A DNA stretch of 64,000 nucleotides from positions 1-64,000 of the forward strand of contig JAEPNO010000006.1 of NCBI GenBank assembly GCA_017643365.1, in the 5' to 3' direction. The position numbers and the translations under genes are program-made. This stretch comes from Balneolaceae bacterium (GTDB taxonomy: Bacteria; Bacteroidota; Rhodothermia; Balneolales; Balneolaceae). The first letter of the stretch is position 1, and each line of letters begins with the position of its first letter. Positions 26,533 to 34,127 of the stretch are shown here, piece by piece. The notes beneath the pieces were generated by a model. That model was not told the origin of the DNA and ran no database searches. It was given only the letters and a program-made list of their open reading frames with translations.

Positions 26533-27366
26533 TCATAATCGTTCTAACACACCAATAATGACTTGAGTCATCTTTGGTTCGGCCATTCCGGCGGCCTCAA
26601 GCACGTCGTCGAGGCTAACGGGTTCAAGTGCATCCGGGAAGCACTCATCAGTAATTACTGAAATACCAAGTACTTCCAAGCCCATGTGAACGGCCGCAAT
26701 TACTTCGGGCACGGTACTCATGCCAACCACATCAGCACCGAGTTGGCGCATATATCGGTATTCCGCTTTCGTTTCCAGCGTTGGTCCCGAAACGGCAAGG
26801 TAAACACCTTCGTGCATTTTGATGGATAGATCAAGTGCAACGTTTTCAGCAGTTTCGATTAAACGTTCGGTGTATGGCTCGCTCATATCTGGAAATCGCG
26901 GACCAAGTTCGTCATCATTAGGACCGATGAGCGGATTATCACCCAGGAAATTTATATGATCGTTAATGAGCATGATATCGCCACGTTGGAAGTTTGGATT
27001 CAACCCTCCGCAGGCGTTGCTAACAATCAACGTTTGTACGCCGAGATTTCGAGCTACACGAACCGGAAATGCTATTTCCTGCATGGTGTAGCCTTCGTAA
27101 TAATGAAAGCGACCTTGCATGGCTACAACCGGTTTTTCGCCAAGGTGGCCAAATAGCAGTCGCCCATGATGGCTTTCTACCGTTGAAACCGGGAAATGTG
27201 GAATCTTATCGTAATCGATAGACACCGTTAAGTCGATTTCTTCAGCAAGTTGACCTAATCCTGTTCCTAGAATTACTAAATACTCGGGCTTAAAGTCGCC
27301 AATTTGTTGCGATAAGTAGTTTACCGCTTCGTCTCGTTTTGATCTAAACTGTTCTACAGTATCCAA
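26533..27366 (-). CDS. punA: Purine nucleoside phosphorylase (trimeric type)
   Basis: 277 aa. Splits inosine and guanosine with phosphate into base and ribose-1-phosphate. Motifs: LGTGLGQLAEEI (phosphate loop), ESHHGRLLFG, GRFHYYEGYTMQEIAFPVRV, SNACGGLNP, DHINFLGDNPLIGPN, SGPTLETKAEYRYM (with the Glu that contacts the purine) and MSTVPEVIAAVH. The start codon appears to be TTG (27364-27366); no ATG is available before the conserved N-terminus. Last gene of the yggS-to-PNP minus-strand run, 14 nt after the DivIVA-like gene. Confidence 0.95.
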   Translation of the reverse strand: MDTVEQFRSKRDEAVNYLSQQIGDFKPEYLVILGTGLGQLAEEIDLTVSIDYDKIPHFPVSTVESHHGRLLFGHLGEKPVVAMQGRFHYYEGYTMQEIAFPVRVARNLGVQTLIVSNACGGLNPNFQRGDIMLINDHINFLGDNPLIGPNDDELGPRFPDMSEPYTERLIETAENVALDLSIKMHEGVYLAVSGPTLETKAEYRYMRQLGADVVGMSTVPEVIAAVHMGLEVLGISVITDECFPDALEPVSLDDVLEAAGMAEPKMTQVIIGVLERL

Positions 27367-27380
27367 TGGGCAAAAATGTT

Positions 27381-28085
27381 TTAATCTATTTCGTCTAAAA
27401 TATCGTCAAGGCGTTCCGATCCGGGAGGATAGGAATCGTCGTCTGAGTTCATAAAGCTGGTGTCAATATCGGAATCTGATTCCGTATCTGAAAGAGCTTC
27501 ATCATCAAAAGTAAACCGTGTATTTGGAGTTTGCTCGTCTGATTTTTGCTCTTCTTTTTCAACCGTTGATTTAATCTCCGCCTCAGGTTTCGATGTACTG
27601 TTTTTAGCCTCATCATCTAAGGTGAAAATCTTCATTTCGTCGTTTTTGAACTTCGAAATAGTTGAAGATGCATTTTCGAGATACGAGGAGATTCCAACAA
27701 TAATTTCTTCTCTTTTGTCCAATAATCGTACAATACTTTGGCGGATACGTGCTTTTTCGTGATGAGCTTCTTTTACAATGGTTTCAGCTTCTAAGTGAGC
27801 TTTATCAACCAGGTTTTTTGCCTCTAAACGGGCGTTATCCATTTTCTGAGCAACCGATTCCTTCGTGGTTTGTAAGGTTTCGTGAAGAGCTTCTTCAACA
27901 CGTTCGTAGTGTTTTACACGGTCTGAAAGCTTCTCTATTTGCTCTTCAAGCTCTTTATTTTTGGTGATGAGATTCTCGTATTCGTTGGATACAAGCGTAA
28001 GAAAAGACTGAACCTCGGCAACGTCAAAGCCACGCAAAGATTTCTCAAACAGTTGTTGTTTAATCTCAATGGGTGTGATCTTCAT
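27381..28085 (-). CDS. divIVA: DivIVA-domain coiled-coil protein
   Basis: 234 aa. The first ~50 residues (MKITPIEIKQQLFEKSLRGF, then DVAEVQSFLTLVSNEYENL) match the DivIVA N-terminal lipid/membrane-binding domain with its R-G-F/Y-D-x-x-E-V motif. A long coiled coil follows (residues ~35-130), then an acidic, low-complexity tail rich in D, E and S. DivIVA/GpsB proteins mark curved membrane or division sites. Its place after two membrane coiled-coil proteins and YggS echoes the yggS-sepF-yggT-divIVA division cluster of Gram-positive bacteria. Homologues are usual in Bacteroidota relatives, though their role there is poorly known. Confidence 0.85.
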   Translation of the reverse strand: MKITPIEIKQQLFEKSLRGFDVAEVQSFLTLVSNEYENLITKNKELEEQIEKLSDRVKHYERVEEALHETLQTTKESVAQKMDNARLEAKNLVDKAHLEAETIVKEAHHEKARIRQSIVRLLDKREEIIVGISSYLENASSTISKFKNDEMKIFTLDDEAKNSTSKPEAEIKSTVEKEEQKSDEQTPNTRFTFDDEALSDTESDSDIDTSFMNSDDDSYPPGSERLDDILDEID

Positions 28086-28130
28086 ATTCTGTAGATTATT
28101 TCATGAACGAAAAGCACTCTAAAGTACTAT

Positions 28131-28481
28131 TTATTCATTTAACATGTTCCGCAGATTCCCGTCGTCAGATTTTTTTACTTCTTCGCGCTGCTCAACATCT
28201 TCAATCTCGATGTCACCCGTAGATTCCGATTTATCAGAAACCAAAATTTGATCTTCTTCCAGATCAGTTAAAATCGCCTCAACATTATTCAGCCTGCGCT
28301 CAGTAGTTTTTTTGAAGTCTGCCAATGCTCGAAAAAATTGTGGATTCAGATCACTCGAGCTCGGGTTTTTGCGTTCGATTGCAGCTCTGATCAAACTAAA
28401 AATATTGTACATGATAAAGGCTGCAAAGCCGGTGCCGAATACAATGGCTACAATTATTAATACTAGTTCTTCTTCCGACAT
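28131..28481 (-). CDS. Small membrane protein with coiled coil, unknown
   Basis: 116 aa. One N-terminal membrane helix (residues ~6-30, VLIIVAIVFGTGFAAFIMYNI), a basic turn, then a helix with heptads (FRALADFKKTTERRLNNVEAILTDL) and an acidic tail. The plan matches the 96-aa gene just upstream, so the two may be distant paralogues. Only 3 nt separate them. No family name is certain; the layout recalls PspB-type proteins. It lies between yggS and the DivIVA-like gene. Confidence 0.7.
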   Translation of the reverse strand: MSEEELVLIIVAIVFGTGFAAFIMYNIFSLIRAAIERKNPSSSDLNPQFFRALADFKKTTERRLNNVEAILTDLEEDQILVSDKSESTGDIEIEDVEQREEVKKSDDGNLRNMLNE

Positions 28482-28484
28482 ATG

Positions 28485-28775
28485 TTAACCTCGCACCCGG
28501 GATGAGTTTTTGTTGTCATCATCAAGATCATTTTTAATCTCAATATCATCAAGAGTAATTTCGCGTTGTTGTTCTTCTAATTCGGTGACTATCGTCTCTA
28601 GATGCTCAACCCGTGATTTTAAATTAAAAATCATTTTTCGCAACTCTTGTGCTTCTTTTGAACTAGTAAGTCGCTTTTCTTCCAGTTTCATTTCTTTTTC
28701 TCGAATAGAGGTGTACATACCGCCAACTATTGCAACAATTGCGATAATCGCCCACCAAGGAAGTCCAAATAACAT
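28485..28775 (-). CDS. PspB-like small membrane protein
   Basis: 96 aa. An N-terminal helix (LFGLPWWAIIAIVAIVGGM), followed by a long amphipathic coiled coil (EKRLTSSKEAQELRKMI, LKSRVEHLETIVTELE) and a charged end. Phage-shock PspB has the same design: a membrane helix then a coiled coil ending in L-E-x-I-L. No pspA or pspC is nearby, so this is a resemblance in shape rather than proof. Translated close to the 116-aa gene (3-nt gap). Confidence 0.6.
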   Translation of the reverse strand: MLFGLPWWAIIAIVAIVGGMYTSIREKEMKLEEKRLTSSKEAQELRKMIFNLKSRVEHLETIVTELEEQQREITLDDIEIKNDLDDDNKNSSRVRG

Positions 28776-28832
28776 AGTGCCCTTAATTTTATGGTTGGTT
28801 AAAAGTGGTAACGGCTACGCAAATAATCAACC

Positions 28833-29531
28833 TTAGTTTCGGGCTCCAAATATTGCACTGCCGATACGAACCATGGTAGCGCCTTCTTCTATGGCTACCT
28901 CAAAGTCGTTGCTCATTCCCATCGAAAGCTCTGTTAAATCGATGTTGCCACCATTTAAATATTGATGCGAATCAAAAGCCGATTTTAGCAACGCAAATTC
29001 ACTTCTAACTTCTTCGGGATTGTTGGTAAAGCGAGCCATACCCATCAATCCTTTTACGGTAATGTGCTCATATTGACGTGCTTGTTCTAGAATTCGTTCT
29101 AAATCTCGAATATCGCAGCCACTTTTTTGATCTTCATCACTAATGTTTATCTGGATTAATACATTAACATGATGATCTGACTGCCCTGCCCGTTTATCAA
29201 TTTCATTGAGGTATTTGGCCTTGCCTACCGAATGTATCCAGTTTACGCGATGCGCAATGTATTTAATTTTGTTCGATTGCATAGTGCCAATCATGTGCCA
29301 TTGAGCTTGTTCGTTCGGTATTTCATCCATTTTAGATTGAAGCTCTTGCATGCGATTTTCGCCAAAGTGGAGTTGCCCAGCCTCCAGTGCATTTAGTATT
29401 GCCTCGTTTGGCTTCGTTTTGCTAACTGCAATTAATTTAATGTCTTTCGGGTCGCGATTAGCGCGCATAGCAGCTTCATTAATGCGATTTTGGATACTCT
29501 CTAGGTTCCCTTTGATGTTTGAATAATTCAT
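28833..29531 (-). CDS. yggS: YggS/PLPBP family pyridoxal-phosphate homeostasis protein
   Basis: 232 aa. Binds pyridoxal phosphate on a single TIM barrel and keeps free PLP low. The PLP lysine is in [51 protein letters not shown] and [23 protein letters not shown] are all typical. Normal length. First gene of the minus-strand run leading to the coiled-coil genes, divIVA and PNP. Confidence 0.96.
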   Translation of the reverse strand: MNYSNIKGNLESIQNRINEAAMRANRDPKDIKLIAVSKTKPNEAILNALEAGQLHFGENRMQELQSKMDEIPNEQAQWHMIGTMQSNKIKYIAHRVNWIHSVGKAKYLNEIDKRAGQSDHHVNVLIQINISDEDQKSGCDIRDLERILEQARQYEHITVKGLMGMARFTNNPEEVRSEFALLKSAFDSHQYLNGGNIDLTELSMGMSNDFEVAIEEGATMVRIGSAIFGARN

Positions 29532-29722
29532 TAAAGTGAGATTAATGTTCGCTTTTATTTTTTCAACACTAAGTTAGCCTTTTAAAATTCACCATTTAAT
29601 CGTATTTTTCATGGCTCAAAAGAATGTGTAATTATTCCAAATTTTGGTACTGATTAATCAATCCAACATAGGCCGTTCGTCGGGCCGCTTTTCTAAACAT
29701 ATTTCCATAGAGGATAGATAAA

Positions 29723-30784
29723 GTGGCAACTCAAATCCGACACATATCTACCTTTTTGAATCAGTGGGCGCCGCCCGGAATAAAGATGGATTACGATAAC
29801 GTCGGGTTACTAGTCGGAGACCCTAAGTCTGAAGTTCACGCAATCCTCACCTGCCTAGATGTTACCGAAGAAGTTGTTGAAGAAGCAATTTCAAAAAACG
29901 TTCAACTGATTGTAGCACATCATCCGCTGATTTTTTACAAAATCGGATCAATCACGCCAACCAACGAGCAAGGCAAAATCATTTACAAACTGATTAAGAA
30001 CGACATCGGTTTATTGGTTGCCCACACAAATTTAGATGCTGCCTTGGATGGAGTTTCTTTCGTATTGGCAAACATCCTTGGCCTGGATAATCTTAGATTT
30101 TTAGATAAGAGCTACAGCATCAGTCGAAAAATCAGATTGGTAACTGCTCATGATGATGCAGAAGCCGTACTCAAGTTATTGAATTACTATTCCGCTGAAG
30201 AAGCTCATTACTTTACAGTTGAAAACAGAGAGCATGGCTTAAAATGCTTTGAGGCTATCATCGATAAGCACCATGTGGCTGAACTAAGAGCAGGTTTACA
30301 AAATGAAGGCTTACTTAAAGCTGGTTCATTTCAAGTAACAGAGCTTTCTTCGCCATCGAAGAATTTTGGATTAGGTGTGATAGGCGAATATCCCGAAGAA
30401 GGGGTAGGTAAAAACGAATTTCTACACTTGGTTTCGAAAGCATTGAACCTGAGAGCAGTGCGCTTTTCGGGTGATGTTGATCGAATTAAAAAAGTTGCTG
30501 TGTGCGGCGGATCTGGTATTTCGCTTAAGGAAAAAGCAATGAAAGCCGGAGCACAAGCCTTTATCACTGCGGATATTAAATACCATGATTTCTTTACCGA
30601 ATCGGACAATTTCTTATTGGTTGATGTGGGCCATTATGAAAGTGAATTCCCGATTGTAGAGGAGCTAAAAAATGAGCTAACCGATGCATTCGACGACCTG
30701 AAAGTGTTTGCTACCAAAAAGGTTACCAATCCCATGAATATTTACATTTCTGATATTGAACCACAATCCATTCATCAAAGCTGA
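29723..30784 (+). CDS. Nif3-like dinuclear metal centre hexameric protein
   Basis: 353 aa. NIF3/DUF34 family; proposed metal insertase or GTP cyclohydrolase-like role, not settled. N-terminal WAPPGIKMDYDNVGLLVGD; metal ligands in VAHHPLIFYKIGSI and VAHTNLDAALDGV; C-terminal GGSGISLKEKAMKAGAQAFITADIKYHDF and VDVGHYESE with more ligands. The longer form contains the central PII-like insert. Followed after 13 nt by the coiled-coil gene, a common pairing. Confidence 0.93.
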   Translation: MATQIRHISTFLNQWAPPGIKMDYDNVGLLVGDPKSEVHAILTCLDVTEEVVEEAISKNVQLIVAHHPLIFYKIGSITPTNEQGKIIYKLIKNDIGLLVAHTNLDAALDGVSFVLANILGLDNLRFLDKSYSISRKIRLVTAHDDAEAVLKLLNYYSAEEAHYFTVENREHGLKCFEAIIDKHHVAELRAGLQNEGLLKAGSFQVTELSSPSKNFGLGVIGEYPEEGVGKNEFLHLVSKALNLRAVRFSGDVDRIKKVAVCGGSGISLKEKAMKAGAQAFITADIKYHDFFTESDNFLLVDVGHYESEFPIVEELKNELTDAFDDLKVFATKKVTNPMNIYISDIEPQSIHQS

Positions 30785-30797
30785 TTAAAAATAATAC

Positions 30798-31532
30798 ATG
30801 AAAGAAGTACTGCAACAACTCGCGAATCTTCAATATATAGATAGTAGAATCGATGAGATCAAGCAATTAAGAGGCGATCTTCCGGAAGAGATTCTGGATA
30901 TCGAAACTGATATTGCCCGTGGAGAGTCGAAGCTAAATAAGCTTAAAGAAGAAGAGAAAAATCTGATGGTTGAGTATGATAATCTTAAGTTGGAAGTAAC
31001 TACTTCTGAAGAAAAGGTTAAGAAATACGAAGACCAGCAGCTAACCGTTCGAAATAACCGTGAATATGATGCACTTACCAAAGAGATTGAAGTGCAGAAG
31101 CAGGTTATCGAAAACAGCAAGGCTCGATTAATTGAAATTGAAAAGCGTCAGGAAGCCATTGGTCCTGAAATTGAAGCCGCTGAAAAAAGTCTCGCCGAAA
31201 TCAAAACCTTGTACAATGCTAAGCAAAATAGCCTTGAGCAGGTGATGAAATCGACACAAGAAGAAGAAGATGTTCTTGAAGCTAAACGCGATGAGGTTGA
31301 GAAGGAAATCGACGCGAGATACATCCGAAATTACAAGCGCTTACGTAACGGTTTAAACAATGGTATTGCTGTTGTTGCCATGGACCGTGGCGCAGCTCTT
31401 GGGATGGCTTTACCACCGCAAACTCAAGTTGAAGTTCGCCGGATGAATAAAATCATTACCGACGAAAGCAGTGGGCGAATCGTTGTAGACCAATCGTTCT
31501 TCGATAACGCCAAAAAGAACTTATCGCTCTAA
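30798..31532 (+). CDS. CT398-like coiled-coil hairpin protein with degenerate zinc ribbon
   Basis: 244 aa. Residues ~1-175 form a long antiparallel coiled coil (LRGDLPEEILDIETDIARGE, VRNNREYDALTKEIEVQK), the fold of the CT398/HP0958 group. The C-terminal part (NGIAVVAMDRGAALGMALPP, then VEVRRMNKIITDESSGRIV) aligns with the family's C4 zinc ribbon, in which cysteines normally sit at G-x-C-x-x-C and C-x-x-C-x-R-I; here they are A/M and E/S, so no zinc can bind. HP0958 helps flagellar mRNA and RpoN handling, but the role in this lineage is unknown. A strong terminator follows. Confidence 0.85.
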   Translation: MKEVLQQLANLQYIDSRIDEIKQLRGDLPEEILDIETDIARGESKLNKLKEEEKNLMVEYDNLKLEVTTSEEKVKKYEDQQLTVRNNREYDALTKEIEVQKQVIENSKARLIEIEKRQEAIGPEIEAAEKSLAEIKTLYNAKQNSLEQVMKSTQEEEDVLEAKRDEVEKEIDARYIRNYKRLRNGLNNGIAVVAMDRGAALGMALPPQTQVEVRRMNKIITDESSGRIVVDQSFFDNAKKNLSL

Positions 31533-31560
31533 GCGATTGTGATCAGCATAGTGGTTTAAA

Positions 31561-31587
31561 AGGGAAGCAGATTGCTTCCCTTTTTTA
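31561..31587 (+). terminator. Terminator after the CT398-like gene
   Basis: GGGAAGCA-GAT-TGCTTCCC with a TTTTTT run: a perfect 8-bp stem. It ends 5 nt before the rnpB -7 box, and its T run overlaps the rnpB promoter spacer. Confidence 0.92.
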
Positions 31588-31591
31588 TTTG

Positions 31592-31599
31592 TATCTTTG
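31592..31599 (+). promoter_or_regulatory. -7 box of rnpB
   Basis: TATCTTTG, 4 nt before the first paired base of helix P1 (31603). A TTG at 31572-31574 lies 17 nt upstream, shorter than the usual 19-21. It gives a useful ruler: the RNA begins about 3-4 nt after the last G of the box. Confidence 0.7.
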
Positions 31600-31827
31600 A
31601 AAGCGGAAAAGCCGGGCAATCGCTCAGCTGCGCTAAAGCTTCGTTGAGCAGGCTCAACAATTATGGAATTAAAGGCATAATTAGAGCAGGAACAGTGAAG
31701 CTTTAGCGTAGATTGGGAGGAAAGTCCGGACACCAACAAGCACCACGCTCAGCGATCCTTCGGGCGTAGCTGAGGCGCTTATTTGGCGACGAATAAGTGA
31801 CAGACAGTGCAACAGAAAGAAAACCGA

Positions 31828-31961
31828 CTAATGCGAAGCATTAGAAGTTCCAAAAACCAAATTCCAAAGCTCAAATAAATCATAAACTACAATGCTTAAT
31901 AATTAAAAATTGTTTGGAATTTGAATTATTGAAGATTGGAATTTCCAATGCTTCGCATTGG
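31828..31961 (+). repeat. Inverted-repeat-bounded insertion in the P12 arm of rnpB
   Basis: AATGCGAAGCATT at 31830-31842 and its exact reverse complement AATGCTTCGCATT at 31947-31959 bound an A+T-rich segment that itself holds inverted copies of AAATTCCAAA/TTTGGAATTT. Each end is also nearly self-palindromic. It could be a small non-autonomous mobile element or a lineage-specific P12 extension. Confidence 0.7.
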
Positions 31962-32113
31962 CCAAGGGTGAAAAGGTGAGGTAAGAGCTCACCGTGCCGT
32001 ACCGTGAGGTCGGTAGCTAGGTAAACCTCGTGGGGTGCAAGTTCACGTAGGGCAGTATTCGCCGCTTGTCGAGACGCTGTCGGGTAGAATGCACCAGATA
32101 AATGATTGCCGAA

Positions 32114-32129
32114 TCCGCCAGCTGGCGGA
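32114..32129. repeat. REP-like palindrome, copy 2 (inside rnpB)
   Basis: TCCGCCAGCTGGCGGA, identical to the copy in the broken tRNA-Arg. It sits just 5' of the conserved ACAGAATCCGGC block of RNase P RNA and would add a separate 8-bp hairpin. Confidence 0.85.
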
Positions 32130-32170
32130 GGAACAGAATCCGGCTTATAGGCTTTTCCGCAGAATATCAG

Positions 32171-32203
32171 AACCCCGACCTAACCGGTTGGGGTTTTGTT
32201 TTT
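32171..32203 (+). terminator. Terminator after rnpB
   Basis: AACCCCGACC-TAACC-GGTTGGGGTT (10 bp with one wobble) followed by a T-rich run, 11 nt after P1 closes. Confidence 0.85.
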
Positions 32204-32245
32204 AGATATATTACATTCACTAACAGATACTTTAAGTAGGTAGTA

Positions 32246-33163
32246 ATGAAACTCTTATTCTGTGTAATATCAGTTCTTTTTGTCAGTTCAGTTCAAGCGC
32301 AAGTTGTTTCTGAAGTCAGCACTTCTAAAAGTATGTATGAATATGGTGAACCCATTGAAATTACATTTACACTTTCCAATCAGTCAGATACCTTTCATTC
32401 GTATCAGGGAACGGGTACTTATTCGGTTCACTTTGTCGATTTTTCGGGAATCTCTTTAATTCCTACATATACAACACTAGATGATTTTCGGGACACACTC
32501 TGGTCGGGCGAATCCTTAGAAATTACTTGGGAACTGAATCCCGAAAAACTAGGATTACCGCCAATTTCAGGTACTCAAAACATAACTATTTCTGTTTTGG
32601 GGATTTGTGATTCGGTTAGTTTTGAAGCCCCAAAATACCGTGGTGGACCAATGAGCGTCTATTTTAATGAAGAAGTAGTTGATACGATGATGGCCGATTC
32701 TATTTTAGCCCGTTATAATGCAGAAATCCTGAGAGATGATTTTCCTTCATATAATTTAGAATTGAACGGTTTTCAGATTGACAGCTTAAGCGAAGTATGG
32801 CTGGAAGAAAATTATATTCTTGAAGCTCATTTTGATCAAAGAAATGATATTGATGCTATAGGCTGGATTCGAACAGATCTTGAAGAAGAAGATTCAAAAT
32901 TGGCATTTAAATTAGGTCAGAATTATCCAAACCCTTTTAACCCGTCAACGAATATTCCGTTAACCATAGATACCCCGGGACAGACAAATATTTCAGTATA
33001 TAAAGTTACCGGAGAAAAGGTTTTTGAAATTTATGATGGTTGGCTTGGAGCCGGGGCCCATTCTTTCAGGTTTGAAGCCAGTGGTTTGGCATCAGGAACG
33101 TACATCTATAAAGTAGTTTATGGCAATCGTGAAGCGGTACAAACTATGACTTTAATCAAGTGA
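32246..33163 (+). CDS. Secreted protein with type IX-like C-terminal sorting domain
   Basis: 305 aa. Signal peptide MKLLFCVISVLFVSSVQAQ. Residues ~20-130 look like a BsuPI/immunoglobulin-type beta-sandwich (MYEYGEPIEITFTLSNQS). The last ~85 residues are the Por-secretion/T9SS type A form of sorting domain: LGQNYPNPFNPSTNIPLTI, then ISVYKVTGEKVFEI and SGTYIYKVVYG...MTLIK. This domain is common in Balneolota, Rhodothermota and Ignavibacteria and suggests outer-membrane passage and surface display. Own role unknown. Starts ~80 nt after rnpB and is convergent with smpB. Confidence 0.85.
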   Translation: MKLLFCVISVLFVSSVQAQVVSEVSTSKSMYEYGEPIEITFTLSNQSDTFHSYQGTGTYSVHFVDFSGISLIPTYTTLDDFRDTLWSGESLEITWELNPEKLGLPPISGTQNITISVLGICDSVSFEAPKYRGGPMSVYFNEEVVDTMMADSILARYNAEILRDDFPSYNLELNGFQIDSLSEVWLEENYILEAHFDQRNDIDAIGWIRTDLEEEDSKLAFKLGQNYPNPFNPSTNIPLTIDTPGQTNISVYKVTGEKVFEIYDGWLGAGAHSFRFEASGLASGTYIYKVVYGNREAVQTMTLIK

Positions 33164-33164
33164 G

Positions 33165-33623
33165 TTAGATACTCACCTTACCGCGCTTAAGCGCACGATC
33201 GATGTCTCGTTTGGTATCGGATGCTTTGATGCTCTCTCTCTTATCAAAACGCTTTTTACCTTTGGCTAGCCCGATTTGAACTTTCACGAATCCGTTTTTG
33301 AAAAAGATCTTTAGTGGAACAATGGTGTTTCCTTTTTGCTGAGTCGCTTTTTCCAACTCACGAATTTCTTTCTTTGTAAGCAAAAGCTTTCGTTCTCTAA
33401 GCGGCTCGTGATTGTTGTAAGAGCCGTGCTCGAAAGGCTTGATGTAGAATTCTTTCAGCCAAACCTCACCACCCTTGATGAAGGCAAAGGAATCGGTAAA
33501 ACTGGCATTGCCCTGGCGAATGGATTTCACTTCAGTACCTTGCAGAGCAATCCCCGCAACGAAGGTATCTTCGATGGTAAAATCGTGAAAGGCTTTTCGA
33601 TTTTTAATAGTTGGGCTGCTCAT
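33165..33623 (-). CDS. smpB: SsrA-binding protein
   Basis: 152 aa from the ATG at 33623 (MSSPTIKNRKAFHDF); an upstream in-frame start at 33647 adds eight residues without consensus. SmpB carries tmRNA to stalled ribosomes. Motifs: I-K-N-R-K-A-F-H-D-F/Y, GTEVKSIRQGNASFTDSFAF, PYEHG-like PFEHGSYNNHEPLRERKLLL, and the basic tail RFDKRESIKASDTKRDIDRA. No ssrA gene was seen in the window. Lies after the TPR-like lipoprotein gene (59-nt gap). Confidence 0.96.
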   Translation of the reverse strand: MSSPTIKNRKAFHDFTIEDTFVAGIALQGTEVKSIRQGNASFTDSFAFIKGGEVWLKEFYIKPFEHGSYNNHEPLRERKLLLTKKEIRELEKATQQKGNTIVPLKIFFKNGFVKVQIGLAKGKKRFDKRESIKASDTKRDIDRALKRGKVSI

Positions 33624-33682
33624 AATACGTCGAATGACCAACGACAAAAGACGAACGATACTCGCCTTAGGTTCTCAATTGG

Positions 33683-34120
33683 TCAATTATTAAATCCTAG
33701 TTCTTTAAGTTCGGCCATTACATCTTCATCCGGTGAACGATCGGGGAAGGTTGAATAAATCCCTAAAATCTGCTCGATCTCAGTTATGGCTTTTTCGTTA
33801 TCGGGATTAATCTTCAACACTTTTACATACTGACGGAGCGCATTGTTCATCTTATCGCGCATGTTGGTTACGTTCGAATCGCGATATTCCAGATAAAGAC
33901 CGTAGTTGAGATAGGTCTTTTCTTTTAACGCCAGCACTTCTTCCGATTCTGTTTCAGCATCAAGAAGATCCAAGGCAGTAGTGTATTGGTCTGCGTCGAT
34001 GAGAGCATCAATACGAGTTTCTAAGTCTGTGTTTTCTTCAACAGCTGGTTGAGTTTCGTTTTGATTGTTGGCACATGCCGACATTAACAGCAATGCACTG
34101 AGAATGAATAGTTTTTTCAT
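33683..34120 (-). CDS. Small lipoprotein with TPR-like helices
   Basis: 145 aa. Lipoprotein signal MKKLFILSALLLMSAC. A helical remainder with the pattern ALIDADQYTTALDLLDAE and ALRQYVKVLKINPDNEKA suggests two or three tetratricopeptide-like repeats, an interaction surface in the periplasm. 7 nt after the M50 protease gene and before smpB. Family not named. Confidence 0.72.
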   Translation of the reverse strand: MKKLFILSALLLMSACANNQNETQPAVEENTDLETRIDALIDADQYTTALDLLDAETESEEVLALKEKTYLNYGLYLEYRDSNVTNMRDKMNNALRQYVKVLKINPDNEKAITEIEQILGIYSTFPDRSPDEDVMAELKELGFNN

Positions 34121-34127
34121 GAAGTTT

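Larger units (their letters stand above)
31601..32163 (+). ncRNA. rnpB: RNase P RNA (type A), unusually long
   Basis: The catalytic RNA that trims tRNA 5' ends. P1 pairs GCGGAAAAGCC (31603-31613) with GGCTTTTCCGC (32150-32160). Conserved blocks are GAGGAAAGTCCGG (31717-31729), GTGAAAAGGTGAGGTAAGAG, GGGTGCAAGTTCACGTAGGG-like text near 32033 and ACAGAATCCGGCTTAT (32133-32148). At about 560 nt it is far above the usual 330-400. Extra length comes from a long P3 (12-bp stem 31631-31642/31697-31708 with an inner hairpin), a ~134-nt A+T-rich block in the P12 position bounded by 13-nt inverted repeats (31830-31842 and 31947-31959), and a 16-nt palindrome at 32114-32129. The core is intact, so it should be functional. 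Confidence 0.93.

Noticed and set aside
32246-33163. C-terminal YPNPFNPST domain taken as proof of a type IX secretion system
   Set aside because: No por/gld genes are in the window; the domain only suggests that route.
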